Source of the DNA: Burkholderiales bacterium
Lineage (GTDB): Bacteria; Pseudomonadota; Gammaproteobacteria; Burkholderiales; Burkholderiaceae_F
Length of the DNA stretch: 64,000 nt
NCBI GenBank assembly: GCA_016716275.1
Contig: JADJWR010000003.1
Span: 558,001 to 622,000, forward strand
Direction of reading: 5' to 3'
The notes beneath the pieces were generated by a model. It was not told where the DNA came from and did no database searches. It saw only the letters and a list, made by a program, of their open reading frames with translations. A program made the position numbers and the translations under genes. This document shows, piece after piece, positions 54,177 through 64,000 of this stretch; within the stretch, counting starts at the first letter, position 1; every line of letters starts with the position of its first letter.

Positions 54177-55313
54177 ATGTCCACTGCCGTTCAAGCCGCG
54201 CCGCCGGGGGCGGCCGTCGATGCGTTGCCCTACGTGCGCTCGATCGCGCCGTACCAGGCCGGCAAGCCGATCGAGGAGCTCGCCCGCGAGCACGGGCTGC
54301 AGCCGGAGCGCATCGTCAAGCTGGCGTCGAACGAGAACCCGCTCGGCATGCCGCAGTCGGCGCGCGCGGCGATCGAGGCGGCGCTCGCCGAACTGGGCCG
54401 CTATCCCGACTCGAACGGCTTCGAGCTGAAGGCGGCGCTGTCGCGCAGGCTCGGCGTGCCGGCCGACTGGATCACGCTGGGCAACGGCAGCAACGACATC
54501 CTCGAAGGCGCGGCGGCGGTGACGCTTGCGCCGGGACGAAGCTGCGTCTACGCGCAGCACTCGTTTGCCGTGTACCCGCTGGCGACGCTGGCGCGCGGCG
54601 CGCGCCCGATCGTCGTGGCGGCGCGTGACTTCGGCCACGACCTCGAGGCGATGCTGGCGGCGATCGATGCCGACACGCGGCTGGTGTTCGTCGCCAACCC
54701 GAACAACCCGACCGGCACCTTCGTCGGCGCCGACGAGATGGCCGGATTCCTCGACCGTGTGCCGCGCCGGGTGCTGGTGGTGCTGGACGAGGCCTACAAC
54801 GAGTACCTGGCGCCGGAACTGCGCCATCCGAGCATCGACTGGGTGCGCCGCCTGCCGAACCTGCTGGTGTCGCGCTCGTTCTCCAAGGCTTTCGGGCTGG
54901 CCGGACTGCGCATCGGCTACGGCGTCGCCCAGCCGGAACTGACCGACCTGCTCAATCGGGTCCGCCAGCCGTTCAACTGCAACTCGCTGGCCCAGGCGGC
55001 GGCGGTCGCGGCGCTGGCCGACGAGGCTTTCGTCGCCCGCAGCGTCGAGGTCAACCGCCGGGGAATGGCGCAGCTGACCGCGGCCTTCGACTCGATGCGA
55101 CTGCGCTACCTGCCCAGTTTCGGCAATTTCGTGCTGGTGCAGGTCGGCGACGGCGCCGCCGTCTACCAGGGCCTGCTCAGGCGCGGCGTGATCGTGCGGC
55201 CGGTGGCCAACTACGGCCTGCCGCAGTGGCTGCGGGTGACGGTCGGCCTGCCTGAGGAAAACGACCGCTTCATCGCTGCGCTGCGCGAGGTGCTGCCGGA
55301 CGCCGGCGCATGA
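54177..55313 (+). CDS. hisC: Histidinol-phosphate / aromatic aminotransferase
   Basis: 378 residues, fold type I PLP enzyme. LASNENPLGMPQSA, NPNNPTGTF, DEAYNEY and PLP Lys in SRSFSKAFGLAGLRIGYG. The sequence is HisC-like, but its place between pheA and tyrA indicates that it also (or mainly) transaminates phenylpyruvate and hydroxyphenylpyruvate. The stop overlaps tyrA by ATGA. Confidence 0.92.
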   Translation: MSTAVQAAPPGAAVDALPYVRSIAPYQAGKPIEELAREHGLQPERIVKLASNENPLGMPQSARAAIEAALAELGRYPDSNGFELKAALSRRLGVPADWITLGNGSNDILEGAAAVTLAPGRSCVYAQHSFAVYPLATLARGARPIVVAARDFGHDLEAMLAAIDADTRLVFVANPNNPTGTFVGADEMAGFLDRVPRRVLVVLDEAYNEYLAPELRHPSIDWVRRLPNLLVSRSFSKAFGLAGLRIGYGVAQPELTDLLNRVRQPFNCNSLAQAAAVAALADEAFVARSVEVNRRGMAQLTAAFDSMRLRYLPSFGNFVLVQVGDGAAVYQGLLRRGVIVRPVANYGLPQWLRVTVGLPEENDRFIAALREVLPDAGA

Positions 55314-56176
55314 GGATCGCGCTGGTCGGCGTCGGCATGATCGGCGGCTCGCTGCTGGCGGCCTGGCGGCAGGCCGGGCTGGTGGCGACGGCGAGCGGTT
55401 ACGACGTCGATCGGCGGGCGCTGGAGCTTGCCGCCGGGCGCGGCCTGATCGACCGGTGCGCCACCTCGGTCGCGCAGGCCGTCGCCGACGCCGAACTGGT
55501 GGTCGTCGCCACGCCGGTGGGCGCGATGCGCGAGGTATTCGTGCAGATCGCCGCCGCGCTGCCGGGCGGGGCGCTCATCACCGACGTCGGCAGCACCAAG
55601 GGCGAGGTGATCGACCAGGCGCGCGCGGCGCTCGGCGCGGGCTTCGCGCGCTTCGTGCCGGCGCATCCCATCGCCGGCAAGGAACTGCCCGGGGTCGAGC
55701 ATGCCGACGCGAGGCTGTTCGCCGGCAAGCGCGTGGTGCTGACGCCGACCACCGAGACGAGCGCCGAGGCGCTGACCAGGGTACACGGCATGTTCGCGCG
55801 GACCGGCGCGCGGGTCGAGCGCATGGATCCGGCCGAGCACGACCGCATCTTCGCGGCCGTCAGTCACCTGCCTCACCTGCTTTCGTTCGCCCTGGTGGCG
55901 GCGATCGGCGCCGAGGCCGACGGCGAGCGCAAGCTCGGCTACGGCGGCGCGGGCTTTCGCGATTTCACCCGCATCGCCGCGTCGTCTCCGGTGATGTGGC
56001 GCGACATCTGCGTGGCCAACCGCGCCGCGCTCGGCGAGGAACTGCGCGGCTATCGCGCGCTGCTCGACCGCCTGCAGCAGGCGGTCGACAGCGGCGATGC
56101 GACGGCGCTGCAGCAGACTTTCGAACTGGCGGCGCGCCTGCGCCGTCAGTGGGCGAACCCGGCCGATGCCCGGTAG
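55310..56176 (+). CDS. tyrA: Prephenate dehydrogenase
   Basis: 288 residues. Dinucleotide site [16 protein letters not shown], catalytic His region [17 protein letters not shown] and [11 protein letters not shown]. It oxidises prephenate to hydroxyphenylpyruvate with NAD(P)+ in tyrosine synthesis. There is no chorismate mutase or ACT domain fused, so feedback control differs from the E. coli T-protein. It overlaps aroA by 11 bp. Confidence 0.94.
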   Translation: MRIALVGVGMIGGSLLAAWRQAGLVATASGYDVDRRALELAAGRGLIDRCATSVAQAVADAELVVVATPVGAMREVFVQIAAALPGGALITDVGSTKGEVIDQARAALGAGFARFVPAHPIAGKELPGVEHADARLFAGKRVVLTPTTETSAEALTRVHGMFARTGARVERMDPAEHDRIFAAVSHLPHLLSFALVAAIGAEADGERKLGYGGAGFRDFTRIAASSPVMWRDICVANRAALGEELRGYRALLDRLQQAVDSGDATALQQTFELAARLRRQWANPADAR

Positions 56177-57485
56177 CGGCGAGCAGCGCTGGCCCGACGT
56201 ACTGACGGTGCAGCCGATCGCCCACGCGCAGGGTGCGGTGTGTCTGCCGGGCTCGAAGAGCATCTCCAACCGGGCGCTGCTGCTGGCGGCACTGGCGGAA
56301 GGCAGCACGGTGCTGCGCCGCCTGCTCGACGCCGATGACACGCGGGTGATGATCGAGGCCCTGCGCGCGCTCGGCGTCGCGATCGAGCGCGACGGCGACA
56401 CGGCGACCGTGCACGGCTGCGGCGGCCGCTTTCCTGCCCGCAGCGCGGACCTTTTTCTTGGCAATGCCGGCACGGCGACGCGCTCGCTGACGGCGGCGCT
56501 GGCGTTTGCCGACGGGCACTATCGCATCGACGGCGTGGCGCGGATGCGCGAGCGGCCGATCGGCGACCTCGTCACGGCGCTGAACGCCCTCGGCGCCAGC
56601 ATCGGCTACGAGGGTGCCGAAGGCTATCCGCCGCTGCGCATCGCGCCGGCGCAACGGCTGCTGCGCGAGCAGGTGGCAATCCGCGGCGACGTCTCCAGCC
56701 AGTTCCTCACCGGCCTGCTGATGGCCGCGCCGCTGGTCGCGCCGCGCGACGGCCTGCGGGTGCAGGTGGCCGGCGAGCTGATCTCGCAGCCGTACGTGGC
56801 GATGACGCTGGCGATGATGAGGCGGTTCGGCGTCGAGGTGACGCGCTCGGCGGACACCTTCGTGGTGCCGCGCGCCGGCTACCGCTCGCCCGGCACGCTT
56901 GCGGTTGAAGGCGACGCCTCGAGCGCCTCGTACTTCCTGGCGCTGGGATTGCTCGGCGGCGGTCCGGTCCGCGTCGAAGGGATCGGCCGCGACAGCGTGC
57001 AGGGCGACGTCGCCTTCGCCGACCTGCTGCAGGCGATGGGTGCCCGGATCGAGCGCGGCGCCGACTGGGTCGAGGCGCGCGCTGGCGACGGCTTGCGCGC
57101 GGTCGACTGGGATTGCACGTCGATCCCCGATGCCGCGATGACCGCCGCCGTGGTGGCGGTGTTCACCGCGGGCCGCACGACGCTGCGCGGCATCGGCTCC
57201 TGGCGGGTCAAGGAGACCGACCGGATCGCCGCGATGGCGACCGAACTTCGCAAGCTCGGCGCGACGGTCGAAGAGGATGCCGACCGGCTTTCGATCGTCG
57301 GGCCGACCGGCCTGCGCGAGGCGACGATCGACACCTACGACGACCACCGGATCGCCATGTGCTTCGCCCTCGCGGCCACCGGCGGCGTGCCGGTGCACAT
57401 CCGCGACCCGCGCTGCGTCAGCAAGACGTTTCCGCGATTCTTTGCTGAACTGGCAGCGCTGACGGCGGTGTCGGGCGCGCCATGA
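56166..57485 (+). CDS. aroA: EPSP synthase (3-phosphoshikimate 1-carboxyvinyltransferase)
   Basis: 439 residues. [20 protein letters not shown] and [14 protein letters not shown] are the substrate-binding loops; the late motif [19 protein letters not shown] and [11 protein letters not shown] complete the active site. The GNAGTATR loop with Gly (class I) suggests ordinary glyphosate sensitivity. Its last 68 bp overlap a DUF2061 gene on the other strand. Confidence 0.96.
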   Translation: MPGSGEQRWPDVLTVQPIAHAQGAVCLPGSKSISNRALLLAALAEGSTVLRRLLDADDTRVMIEALRALGVAIERDGDTATVHGCGGRFPARSADLFLGNAGTATRSLTAALAFADGHYRIDGVARMRERPIGDLVTALNALGASIGYEGAEGYPPLRIAPAQRLLREQVAIRGDVSSQFLTGLLMAAPLVAPRDGLRVQVAGELISQPYVAMTLAMMRRFGVEVTRSADTFVVPRAGYRSPGTLAVEGDASSASYFLALGLLGGGPVRVEGIGRDSVQGDVAFADLLQAMGARIERGADWVEARAGDGLRAVDWDCTSIPDAAMTAAVVAVFTAGRTTLRGIGSWRVKETDRIAAMATELRKLGATVEEDADRLSIVGPTGLREATIDTYDDHRIAMCFALAATGGVPVHIRDPRCVSKTFPRFFAELAALTAVSGAP

Positions 57486-57669
57486 AGCGCGCCCAGGCCC
57501 GCTCGTGCACCAGGTAGGCGACGGTATTGGCCAGCGGTTCGAGCAGGGCAAGCGCGCCGGCAATCGCCACGCTGCCGGTCAGCAGGTAGGCGATGCCGAA
57601 GGCGACTGCGAAATGGACGATGGCGAAGGTGGCGGTCTTCGCCAGGCTGTGAGTGAAAGGTACGCGCAT
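57418..57669 (-). CDS. DUF2061 small membrane protein
   Basis: 83 residues with two membrane helices ([19 protein letters not shown] and [21 protein letters not shown]) and conserved HERAWAR. Matches DUF2061, of unknown function. RBS AGGTTGCG before ATG 57669. The 3' end runs 68 bp into aroA (convergent). A Fur-box-like sequence lies 13-32 bases before the start. Confidence 0.8.
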   Translation of the reverse strand: MRVPFTHSLAKTATFAIVHFAVAFGIAYLLTGSVAIAGALALLEPLANTVAYLVHERAWARFMARPTPPSALPVQQRIAETSC

Positions 57670-57681
57670 CGCAACCTCCGT

Positions 57682-57701
57682 AACTGAGAATCGTTCGCAT
57701 T
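57682..57701 (-). promoter_or_regulatory. Fur-box-like site before the DUF2061 gene
   Basis: On the minus strand AATGCGAACGATTCTCAGTT resembles betaproteobacterial Fur sites such as AATGCAAATGATTCTCATT. It stands out as the AT-rich spot of the 98-bp divergent region between the DUF2061 gene and cmk. Iron control of the DUF2061 gene is the simplest inference. Confidence 0.5.
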
Positions 57702-57767
57702 TTCAGCGACGGCCGGCGGCGGCGTCCATTGAATTGTGTCGATCGAACCGATAGTGAAAGGCTGTTG

Positions 57768-58424
57768 ATGAACGAGGTTCCGGTGATCGCCATCGACGGG
57801 CCGACGGCCTCGGGCAAGGGCACCGTGGCGCAGCGGGTGGCCGCGGCGCTCGGCTGGCACTACCTCGACAGCGGCGCGCTGTACCGGCTGGTCGCCCTGC
57901 GCGCACTGCAGGCGGGTGTGGCCGCCGCCGACGTGGCGGCGCTGACCCGCCTGGCGCGGAGCCTGCGACCGCAGTTCGATGCCGGGCGCGTCTGCCTCGA
58001 CGGCCGCGACGTCACCGACGAGATCCGCCGCGAGGACGTCGGCGCCCTGGCATCGCGGATCGCCGTGCACCCGCCGCTGCGCGCCGCCTTGCTCGATCTG
58101 CAGCGCGGCTTCCGCTGTCCGCCGGGTCTGGTGGCCGACGGCCGCGACATGGCCACCGTGGTGTTTCCCGACGCCGGCCTGAAGGTCTTCCTGACAGCGA
58201 GCGTCGAAGCCCGCGCCGGGCGGCGCCACAAGCAGTTGAGCGAAAAGGGCTTTCCGAGTAACATCGCGATCCTTTTGCAGGACCTCAGGGCGCGTGACGA
58301 ACGCGACAGCAGCCGTTCCGCGGCGCCGCTGAGGCCGGCGAAAGACGCCCGCCAGCTCGACAGCTCGGATCTCGCCATCGACGAGGTCGTCGCGCAGATC
58401 CTGCGCTGGCACGGCGAACGCTGA
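57768..58424 (+). CDS. cmk: Cytidylate kinase
   Basis: 218 residues. P-loop [26 protein letters not shown], and [20 protein letters not shown] near the end are characteristic of Cmk. It phosphorylates CMP and dCMP. ATG 57768 has weak AAAGG upstream. Precedes rpsA as in most proteobacteria. Confidence 0.95.
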   Translation: MNEVPVIAIDGPTASGKGTVAQRVAAALGWHYLDSGALYRLVALRALQAGVAAADVAALTRLARSLRPQFDAGRVCLDGRDVTDEIRREDVGALASRIAVHPPLRAALLDLQRGFRCPPGLVADGRDMATVVFPDAGLKVFLTASVEARAGRRHKQLSEKGFPSNIAILLQDLRARDERDSSRSAAPLRPAKDARQLDSSDLAIDEVVAQILRWHGER

Positions 58425-58537
58425 ACCGCTGCGGCACGGCGGGACGGCAAAAGGGTGCGCGGCGCCGCCAGTGAGCGGACCGCGTGGTGTCCAACTCCGC
58501 CGGGGTGCAAGGCCCTGGCGCGATTGAAGGTCGATTG

Positions 58538-60241
<1,704 letters not shown>

Positions 60242-60259
60242 CCGGCGGGAGCGACCGCG

Positions 60260-60586
60260 ATGAAGATGCTGACCCGCTCCGAGCTGATCGGCCGGCTGTC
60301 GGAACGCAACCCGCGGCTGCCGCCGCGCGATGCCGACGAGGCCGTAAAGTGCATGCTCGATGCGATGACGCGGGCGCTGGCCGACGGCGGCCGGGTCGAG
60401 ATTCGCGGCTTCGGCAGCTTCGCGCTGAACCATCGGCCGCCGCGTGTCGGGCGCAATCCGAAGTCGGGCGAGCGGGTGCACGTGCCGGCGAAGTTCGTGC
60501 CGCACTTCAAGGCCGGCAAGGAGCTTCGCAGCCGCGTCGACCGCGGCGCCGATCAGCCACCGCCGCCCGACGGGTCGACCGGCTGA
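60260..60586 (+). CDS. ihfB: Integration host factor beta subunit
   Basis: 108 residues. HU/IHF fold with [40 protein letters not shown] (DNA-binding arm with the intercalating Pro) and [17 protein letters not shown] 15-residue Pro-rich tail follows. It bends DNA with IhfA. It sits after rpsA in the usual order and ends at a terminator. Confidence 0.96.
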   Translation: MKMLTRSELIGRLSERNPRLPPRDADEAVKCMLDAMTRALADGGRVEIRGFGSFALNHRPPRVGRNPKSGERVHVPAKFVPHFKAGKELRSRVDRGADQPPPPDGSTG

Positions 60587-60604
60587 GGTGACGCAGCCAA
60601 CGGC

Positions 60605-60631
60605 AGCCCCGCCGAGCGCGGGGCTTTTTTT
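60605..60631 (+). terminator. Rho-independent terminator after ihfB
   Basis: GCCCCGC and GCGGGGC form a 7-bp stem with a CGAGC loop, followed by seven T residues. It ends the rpsA-ihfB message. Confidence 0.9.
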
Positions 60632-60700
60632 GGCCGCGGCCGGGCGATCGCCCGCGATAGGGCGCGCTTAGAATCCCGCGATCGTCGGAGAGGCTCGCGG

Positions 60701-61069
60701 ATGAACGTCATCGCCTGGCTGCTGCGCCTGCTGTTCTTTCTCGCCGTGCTCTGGTTGGCGCTGAAGAACACGATGCCGGTCAACCTGCGGCTGACCGAGA
60801 ATCTGCACTGGGAAGGCGTTCCGCTGGTGCTGGTGATGCTCGGCTGCCTGCTCGTCGGCATGCTGCTCGGCGCCCTGGCGCTGGCGCCGCGCCTGTACCG
60901 GCTGCATCGCCGTGCCGCGGCGCTCGACAGCGGTGCGCAGCGGGTGCGCGCCGCGCCGTCGCCGCAGGCCGAGGCCGGCGGCGACCGGCTGGCCAATGTC
61001 GCCCGCCGCGCCGGCGCGGTCGGCGAGTTCGATCCGCCCGAAGGCGGAGCCGCGCCGACGCGCCGATGA
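60701..61069 (+). CDS. lapA: Lipopolysaccharide assembly protein LapA
   Basis: 122 residues: two membrane helices (3-21 and 40-60), the LapA (DUF1049) domain with LWLALKNTMPVNLRL, then a soluble tail. In E. coli LapA acts with LapB at the inner membrane in controlling LPS synthesis (FtsH/LpxC). It overlaps lapB by ATGA. Confidence 0.88.
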   Translation: MNVIAWLLRLLFFLAVLWLALKNTMPVNLRLTENLHWEGVPLVLVMLGCLLVGMLLGALALAPRLYRLHRRAAALDSGAQRVRAAPSPQAEAGGDRLANVARRAGAVGEFDPPEGGAAPTRR

Positions 61070-62235
61070 TCGAGTTCGAGCTCTGGTACCTGGTGCTGCT
61101 GCCGCTGCTGTTTGCCGCCGGCTGGTGGCTGCGCGGCGTCGATGCGAGCCAGCGGGGCGGCGAAGGTGACGGCGGGCCGCGCGCCTATTTCCGCGGCCTG
61201 AACTACCTGCTCAACGAGCAGCCGGACAAGGCGATCGACGCCTTCATCGGCGTGGTCCGGCTCGATCCGGAAACCATCGACCTGCACTTCGCGCTCGGCA
61301 ACCTGTTCCGCCGGCGCGGCGAGGTCGACCGGGCGGTGCGCATCCACACGCACCTGCTGAACCGCGCCGACCTGCCGGCGCGCAGCCGCGCCGAGGCGCT
61401 GGCCGAACTGGCGCAGGACTTCCTCAAGGGCGGCCTGCTCGACCGCGCCGAAGAGAGCTTCACCAGGCTGCTCGACGAGCCGCGCCATCGCGTCGACGCG
61501 CAGCGCGCGCTGCTGCGCATCTACCAGATGGAGCGCGAATGGGACAAGGCGATCGAGGCGGCGCGGCGACTGGAGCGCGAGGCGGGCGAGAGCAGCCACG
61601 TGCAGGTGGCGCACTTTCACTGCGAGGCGGCCGAGAAGGCGCTGGCGGCGGGCGACGAGGAGCGTGCGCGCAGCCATCTCGAGCAGGCGCTGAAGGTCAA
61701 CCGCAAGTCGGTGCGCGCGGCAATCCTCGCCGGCGACCTCGCGACGCGCCGCGCTGACGCCGAAGCGGCGATCGGCCACTGGCGCAGCGTCGGCGAGGCG
61801 AACCCGGAGTACCTGCCGCTGGTCGCCGGCAGGCTCGCCGATGCGCTCGACGCCGCCGGGCGCCGCGCCGAGGCGCTGAATTTCCTGCGCCGCAGCCTGC
61901 TCGATCATCCGTCGATCGACCTGCTCGACGTCGCGCAGGCGCGCGTCGCCTCGTGGGAAGGCCCTGCCGCCGCCGAGGCGCTGCTGCGCGACGAGCTGCA
62001 GCGGCACCCGTCGCTGGCCGGCTTCGAGCGGCTGCTCGCCTCGCGCGCCGTCGCGCTCGGCGACGCGCCGCTGGAACAGCTGCACATGCTGATCCAGGCC
62101 CAGGCGCGCAAGCTGGCGCGCTACCGCTGCAGCAAGTGTGGCTTTCGCGCCCGCGAGTTCCACTGGCAGTGTCCCGGCTGCAGCAGCTGGGACAGCTACC
62201 CGCCGCGCCGCCTCGAGGAGCTCGACGCCCCGTAG
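61066..62235 (+). CDS. lapB: Lipopolysaccharide assembly protein LapB
   Basis: 389 residues: N-terminal TM anchor (WYLVLLPLLFAAGWWLRGVD), about nine TPRs from FRGLNYLLNEQPDKAIDAF to the C-terminal rubredoxin-like metal site CSKCGF...CPGCSSWDSY (four Cys). LapB delivers LpxC to FtsH and so limits lipid A synthesis. All ligands of the rubredoxin site are present. Confidence 0.94.
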   Translation: MIEFELWYLVLLPLLFAAGWWLRGVDASQRGGEGDGGPRAYFRGLNYLLNEQPDKAIDAFIGVVRLDPETIDLHFALGNLFRRRGEVDRAVRIHTHLLNRADLPARSRAEALAELAQDFLKGGLLDRAEESFTRLLDEPRHRVDAQRALLRIYQMEREWDKAIEAARRLEREAGESSHVQVAHFHCEAAEKALAAGDEERARSHLEQALKVNRKSVRAAILAGDLATRRADAEAAIGHWRSVGEANPEYLPLVAGRLADALDAAGRRAEALNFLRRSLLDHPSIDLLDVAQARVASWEGPAAAEALLRDELQRHPSLAGFERLLASRAVALGDAPLEQLHMLIQAQARKLARYRCSKCGFRAREFHWQCPGCSSWDSYPPRRLEELDAP

Positions 62236-62337
62236 GCGGACCGATGCGCATGCTGTCGCTCCTCGCGCCGCGGCCGGTGACCGATCTGGCAATCGAGATC
62301 ACTGCGGCCGGCGGCCGGCCGACACGGAAGGGCACAA

Positions 62338-63243
62338 GTGACTTACGCGACGATTGAAGCGACGATCGGCAACACGCCGCTGGTCAGCCTGCAGCGCATC
62401 GGCGCTGCCGACAACGCCCGCCGCGGCAACGTCATCCTCGGCAAGCTCGAAGGCAACAATCCGGGCGGCTCGGTCAAGGACCGGCCCGCCTACGCGATGA
62501 TCCGCCGTGCCGAGGAGCGCGGCGAGATCAGGCCCGGCGACCGGCTGATCGAAGCCACCAGCGGCAACACCGGGATCGCGCTGGCGATGATCGCGGCGAT
62601 GAAGGGCTACCGGATGACACTGATCATGCCGGACAACCTGTCGGCAGAACGGCGCGCCAGCATGACCGCCTACGGCGCGGAACTGATCCTGACGCCGGCG
62701 GCGAAGGGCGGCATGGAATACGCGCGCGACCTGGCGATGCAGATGCAGGCACAGGGCGAGGGCAGGGTTCTCGACCAGTTCGCCAACGACGACAACCCGC
62801 GATCGCACTACGAGACCACCGGCCCCGAGATCTGGCGCGACACCGACGGACGGATCACGCACTTCGTCAGCGCCATGGGAACCACCGGCACGATCGTCGG
62901 CGTGTCGCGCTATCTCAAGGAGAAGAACGCGTCGGTGCGGATCGTCGGCGCGCAGCCGGCCGAGGGCTCGCAGATTCCGGGCATCCGCAAGTGGCCGGAG
63001 GCCTATCTGCCGAAGATCTACGACGCCTCGCGAGTCGACCGCCTGGAGTACGTGGCGCAGGCCGAGGCCGAGGCGATGGCCCGCCGGCTGGCGGCGGAGG
63101 AAGGAATCTTCTGCGGCATCTCGGCGGCCGGCGCCTGCGCCATCTCGCTGCGTCTGGCGGCGGAGGTCGAGAACGCGACGATCGTGTTCATCGTCTGCGA
63201 CCGCGGCGACCGCTACCTGTCAACCGGCGTGTTCCCGGTTTGA
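62338..63243 (+). CDS. cysM: Cysteine synthase B
   Basis: 301 residues from GTG 62338. PLP Lys47 in NPGGSVKDRPAY, SGNTGIALAMIAAMKGYR, and GTTGTIVGVSRYLKEKN. CysM makes cysteine from O-acetylserine and sulfide or thiosulfate. The loop and length match CysM rather than CysK. It is followed by a long inverted repeat. Confidence 0.92.
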   Translation: MTYATIEATIGNTPLVSLQRIGAADNARRGNVILGKLEGNNPGGSVKDRPAYAMIRRAEERGEIRPGDRLIEATSGNTGIALAMIAAMKGYRMTLIMPDNLSAERRASMTAYGAELILTPAAKGGMEYARDLAMQMQAQGEGRVLDQFANDDNPRSHYETTGPEIWRDTDGRITHFVSAMGTTGTIVGVSRYLKEKNASVRIVGAQPAEGSQIPGIRKWPEAYLPKIYDASRVDRLEYVAQAEAEAMARRLAAEEGIFCGISAAGACAISLRLAAEVENATIVFIVCDRGDRYLSTGVFPV

Positions 63244-63256
63244 GGGAAGGGCGTTG

Positions 63257-63402
63257 GCCACGGATGAACACGGATGAACACGGATTCAAGAATCGATCCT
63301 GCGCCTTCCAGCGGCGGTCGGATCGGCACATCGCAGATGCGCGCACACGTGGCTCACGGGCGTTTGCAGTTCAATCCGTGTCCATCCGTGTTCATCCGTG
63401 GC
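63257..63402. repeat. Long inverted repeat made of CACGGATGAA-type units
   Basis: Arms 63257-63286 and 63373-63402 are 30 bases with one mismatch, 86 bp apart. Each arm is itself a near-tandem of a 10-bp unit (CACGGATGAA). The plus-strand reading contains NTDEHG and SVSIRVHPW, a repeat text I have seen in many unrelated environmental bacteria. It lies between cysM and the fumarase gene (convergent), so it can act as a terminator too. Confidence 0.7.
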
Positions 63403-63411
63403 TAGAGCCCT

Positions 63412-64000
63412 TCACGCCATAGCCACTGGGATCTTGCCGATCTTCGCCTGCCACTCGCGCGGGCCGGTCTGGTGCACCGAGGTGCCGTCGCTCGACACCG
63501 CGACCGTCACCGGCATGTCCTTGACGTCGAACTCGTAGATCGCCTCCATGCCGAGGTCGGCGAAGCCGACCACCCTGGCCGCCTTGATCGCCTTGGCCAC
63601 CAGGTAGGCGGCGCCGCCCACCGCCATCAGGTAGGCGCTTTTGTGCTTGCGGATCGCCTCGATCGCCGCCGGTCCCCGCTCCGACTTGCCGATCATGGCG
63701 ATCAGCCCGGTCTGCGCCAGCATCATCTCGGTGAACTTGTCCATCCGCGTGGCGGTGGTGGGACCTGCCGGGCCGACCACCTCGTCGCGCACCGGATCGA
63801 CCGGGCCGACGTAGTAGATGACGCGGTTGGTGAAGTCGACCGGCAGCTTCTCGCCCTTGGCCAGCATGTCCTTGATCCGCTGGTGCGCCGCGTCGCGGCC
63901 GGTGAGCATCCGTCCCGACAGCAGCAGCGTGTCGCCCGGCTTCCAGCTGGCGATCTCCTCCCGGGTCAGCGTGTTCAGGTCGACCAGCCTGCTCTTCTGG
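63412..64000 (-). CDS. fum: Class I (Fe-S) fumarate hydratase, C-terminal part
   Basis: The frame runs off the right edge. The visible 195 residues are the beta domain: TLTREEIASWKPGDTLLLSG, GRDAAHQRI, VIYYVGPVDPVRDEVVGPAG, TRMDKFTEMML, GKSERGPAAI, GGAAYLVAKAIKAA. These are the substrate and swivel motifs of FumA/B-type enzymes that hydrate fumarate to malate. The Fe-S-binding N-terminus is outside the window. Confidence 0.93.
   Translation of the reverse strand, partial: QKSRLVDLNTLTREEIASWKPGDTLLLSGRMLTGRDAAHQRIKDMLAKGEKLPVDFTNRVIYYVGPVDPVRDEVVGPAGPTTATRMDKFTEMMLAQTGLIAMIGKSERGPAAIEAIRKHKSAYLMAVGGAAYLVAKAIKAARVVGFADLGMEAIYEFDVKDMPVTVAVSSDGTSVHQTGPREWQAKIGKIPVAMA

Noticed and set aside
62254..62357. 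Small ORF (MRMLSLLAPRPV...) between lapB and cysM
   Set aside because: It lacks an RBS and overlaps the cysM start in another frame; it is probably noise.
63258..63401. CRISPR-like repeated CACGGATGAA units
   Set aside because: Repeats are 10 bp, tandem and arranged as two inverted arms; there are no spacers of constant length and no cas genes.

Overview
The window is about 70% G+C and looks like chromosomal DNA of a denitrifying or nitrate-respiring betaproteobacterium. It is most likely from the Burkholderiales or a close relative. Three things point there: the tmRNA encodes the tag ANDERFALAA; the right-hand part carries the betaproteobacterial order gyrA-pheA-hisC-tyrA-aroA-cmk-rpsA-ihfB-lapA-lapB; and the nitrate reductase locus has the layout narXL / narK1-narK2-narGHJI. 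There is no CRISPR array, no insertion sequence and no complete tRNA gene.

Region 1 (1-1.7 kb) holds three small exported proteins of unknown role; one has a META-type domain. Region 2 (1.8-6.1 kb) is a nitric-oxide-response operon, nnrS-fdxA-nsrR, behind a promoter with a near-ideal NsrR operator. A DUF2249 gene and an unusual sdhC-sdhD-sdhB set without sdhA follow. Region 3 (6.1-20.7 kb) is the respiratory nitrate reductase locus. narK1-narK2-narG-narH-narJ-narI runs leftwards from an FNR-type promoter and continues into a parvulin-type isomerase, a beta-carbonic anhydrase and a cupin. The sensor-regulator pair narX-narL is transcribed divergently.

Region 4 (20.8-33.7 kb) is mixed. It has a Lon-like AAA+ ATPase, a Ser/Thr kinase with a TssQ-like lipoprotein, a DUF47-Pit phosphate uptake pair, an ABC-2 exporter with an exported peptidase-like hydrolase, an EamA permease, a quinone oxidoreductase, an MFS permease and a Fic protein. 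Just after fic lies a 19-bp copy of the ssrA 3' end inside a perfect hairpin, possibly an old integration scar. Region 5 (34-41 kb) has two small exported proteins, a 59-aa conserved-looking peptide, a heat-shock module (cbpM-cbpA divergent from two hsp20 genes, with a sigma-32-type promoter), an NCS2 permease and two envelope proteins.

Region 6 (41.3-50.3 kb) has ssrA with its terminator, a giant DUF748 (AsmA-like) protein, gph-ubiG, an unknown exported protein, an OmpA-family protein and an amidohydrolase of the MtaD type. Region 7 (50.4-64 kb) is housekeeping: gyrA (with Gln at the quinolone position 83), the aromatic amino-acid run pheA-hisC-tyrA-aroA (serC is absent from its usual place), cmk, rpsA, ihfB, lapA-lapB, cysM and the end of a class I fumarase gene. 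A Fur-box-like site lies before a DUF2061 gene, and a long inverted repeat separates cysM from the fumarase gene.

Starts were chosen from ribosome binding sites, overlaps and family alignment by memory. No database search was run.
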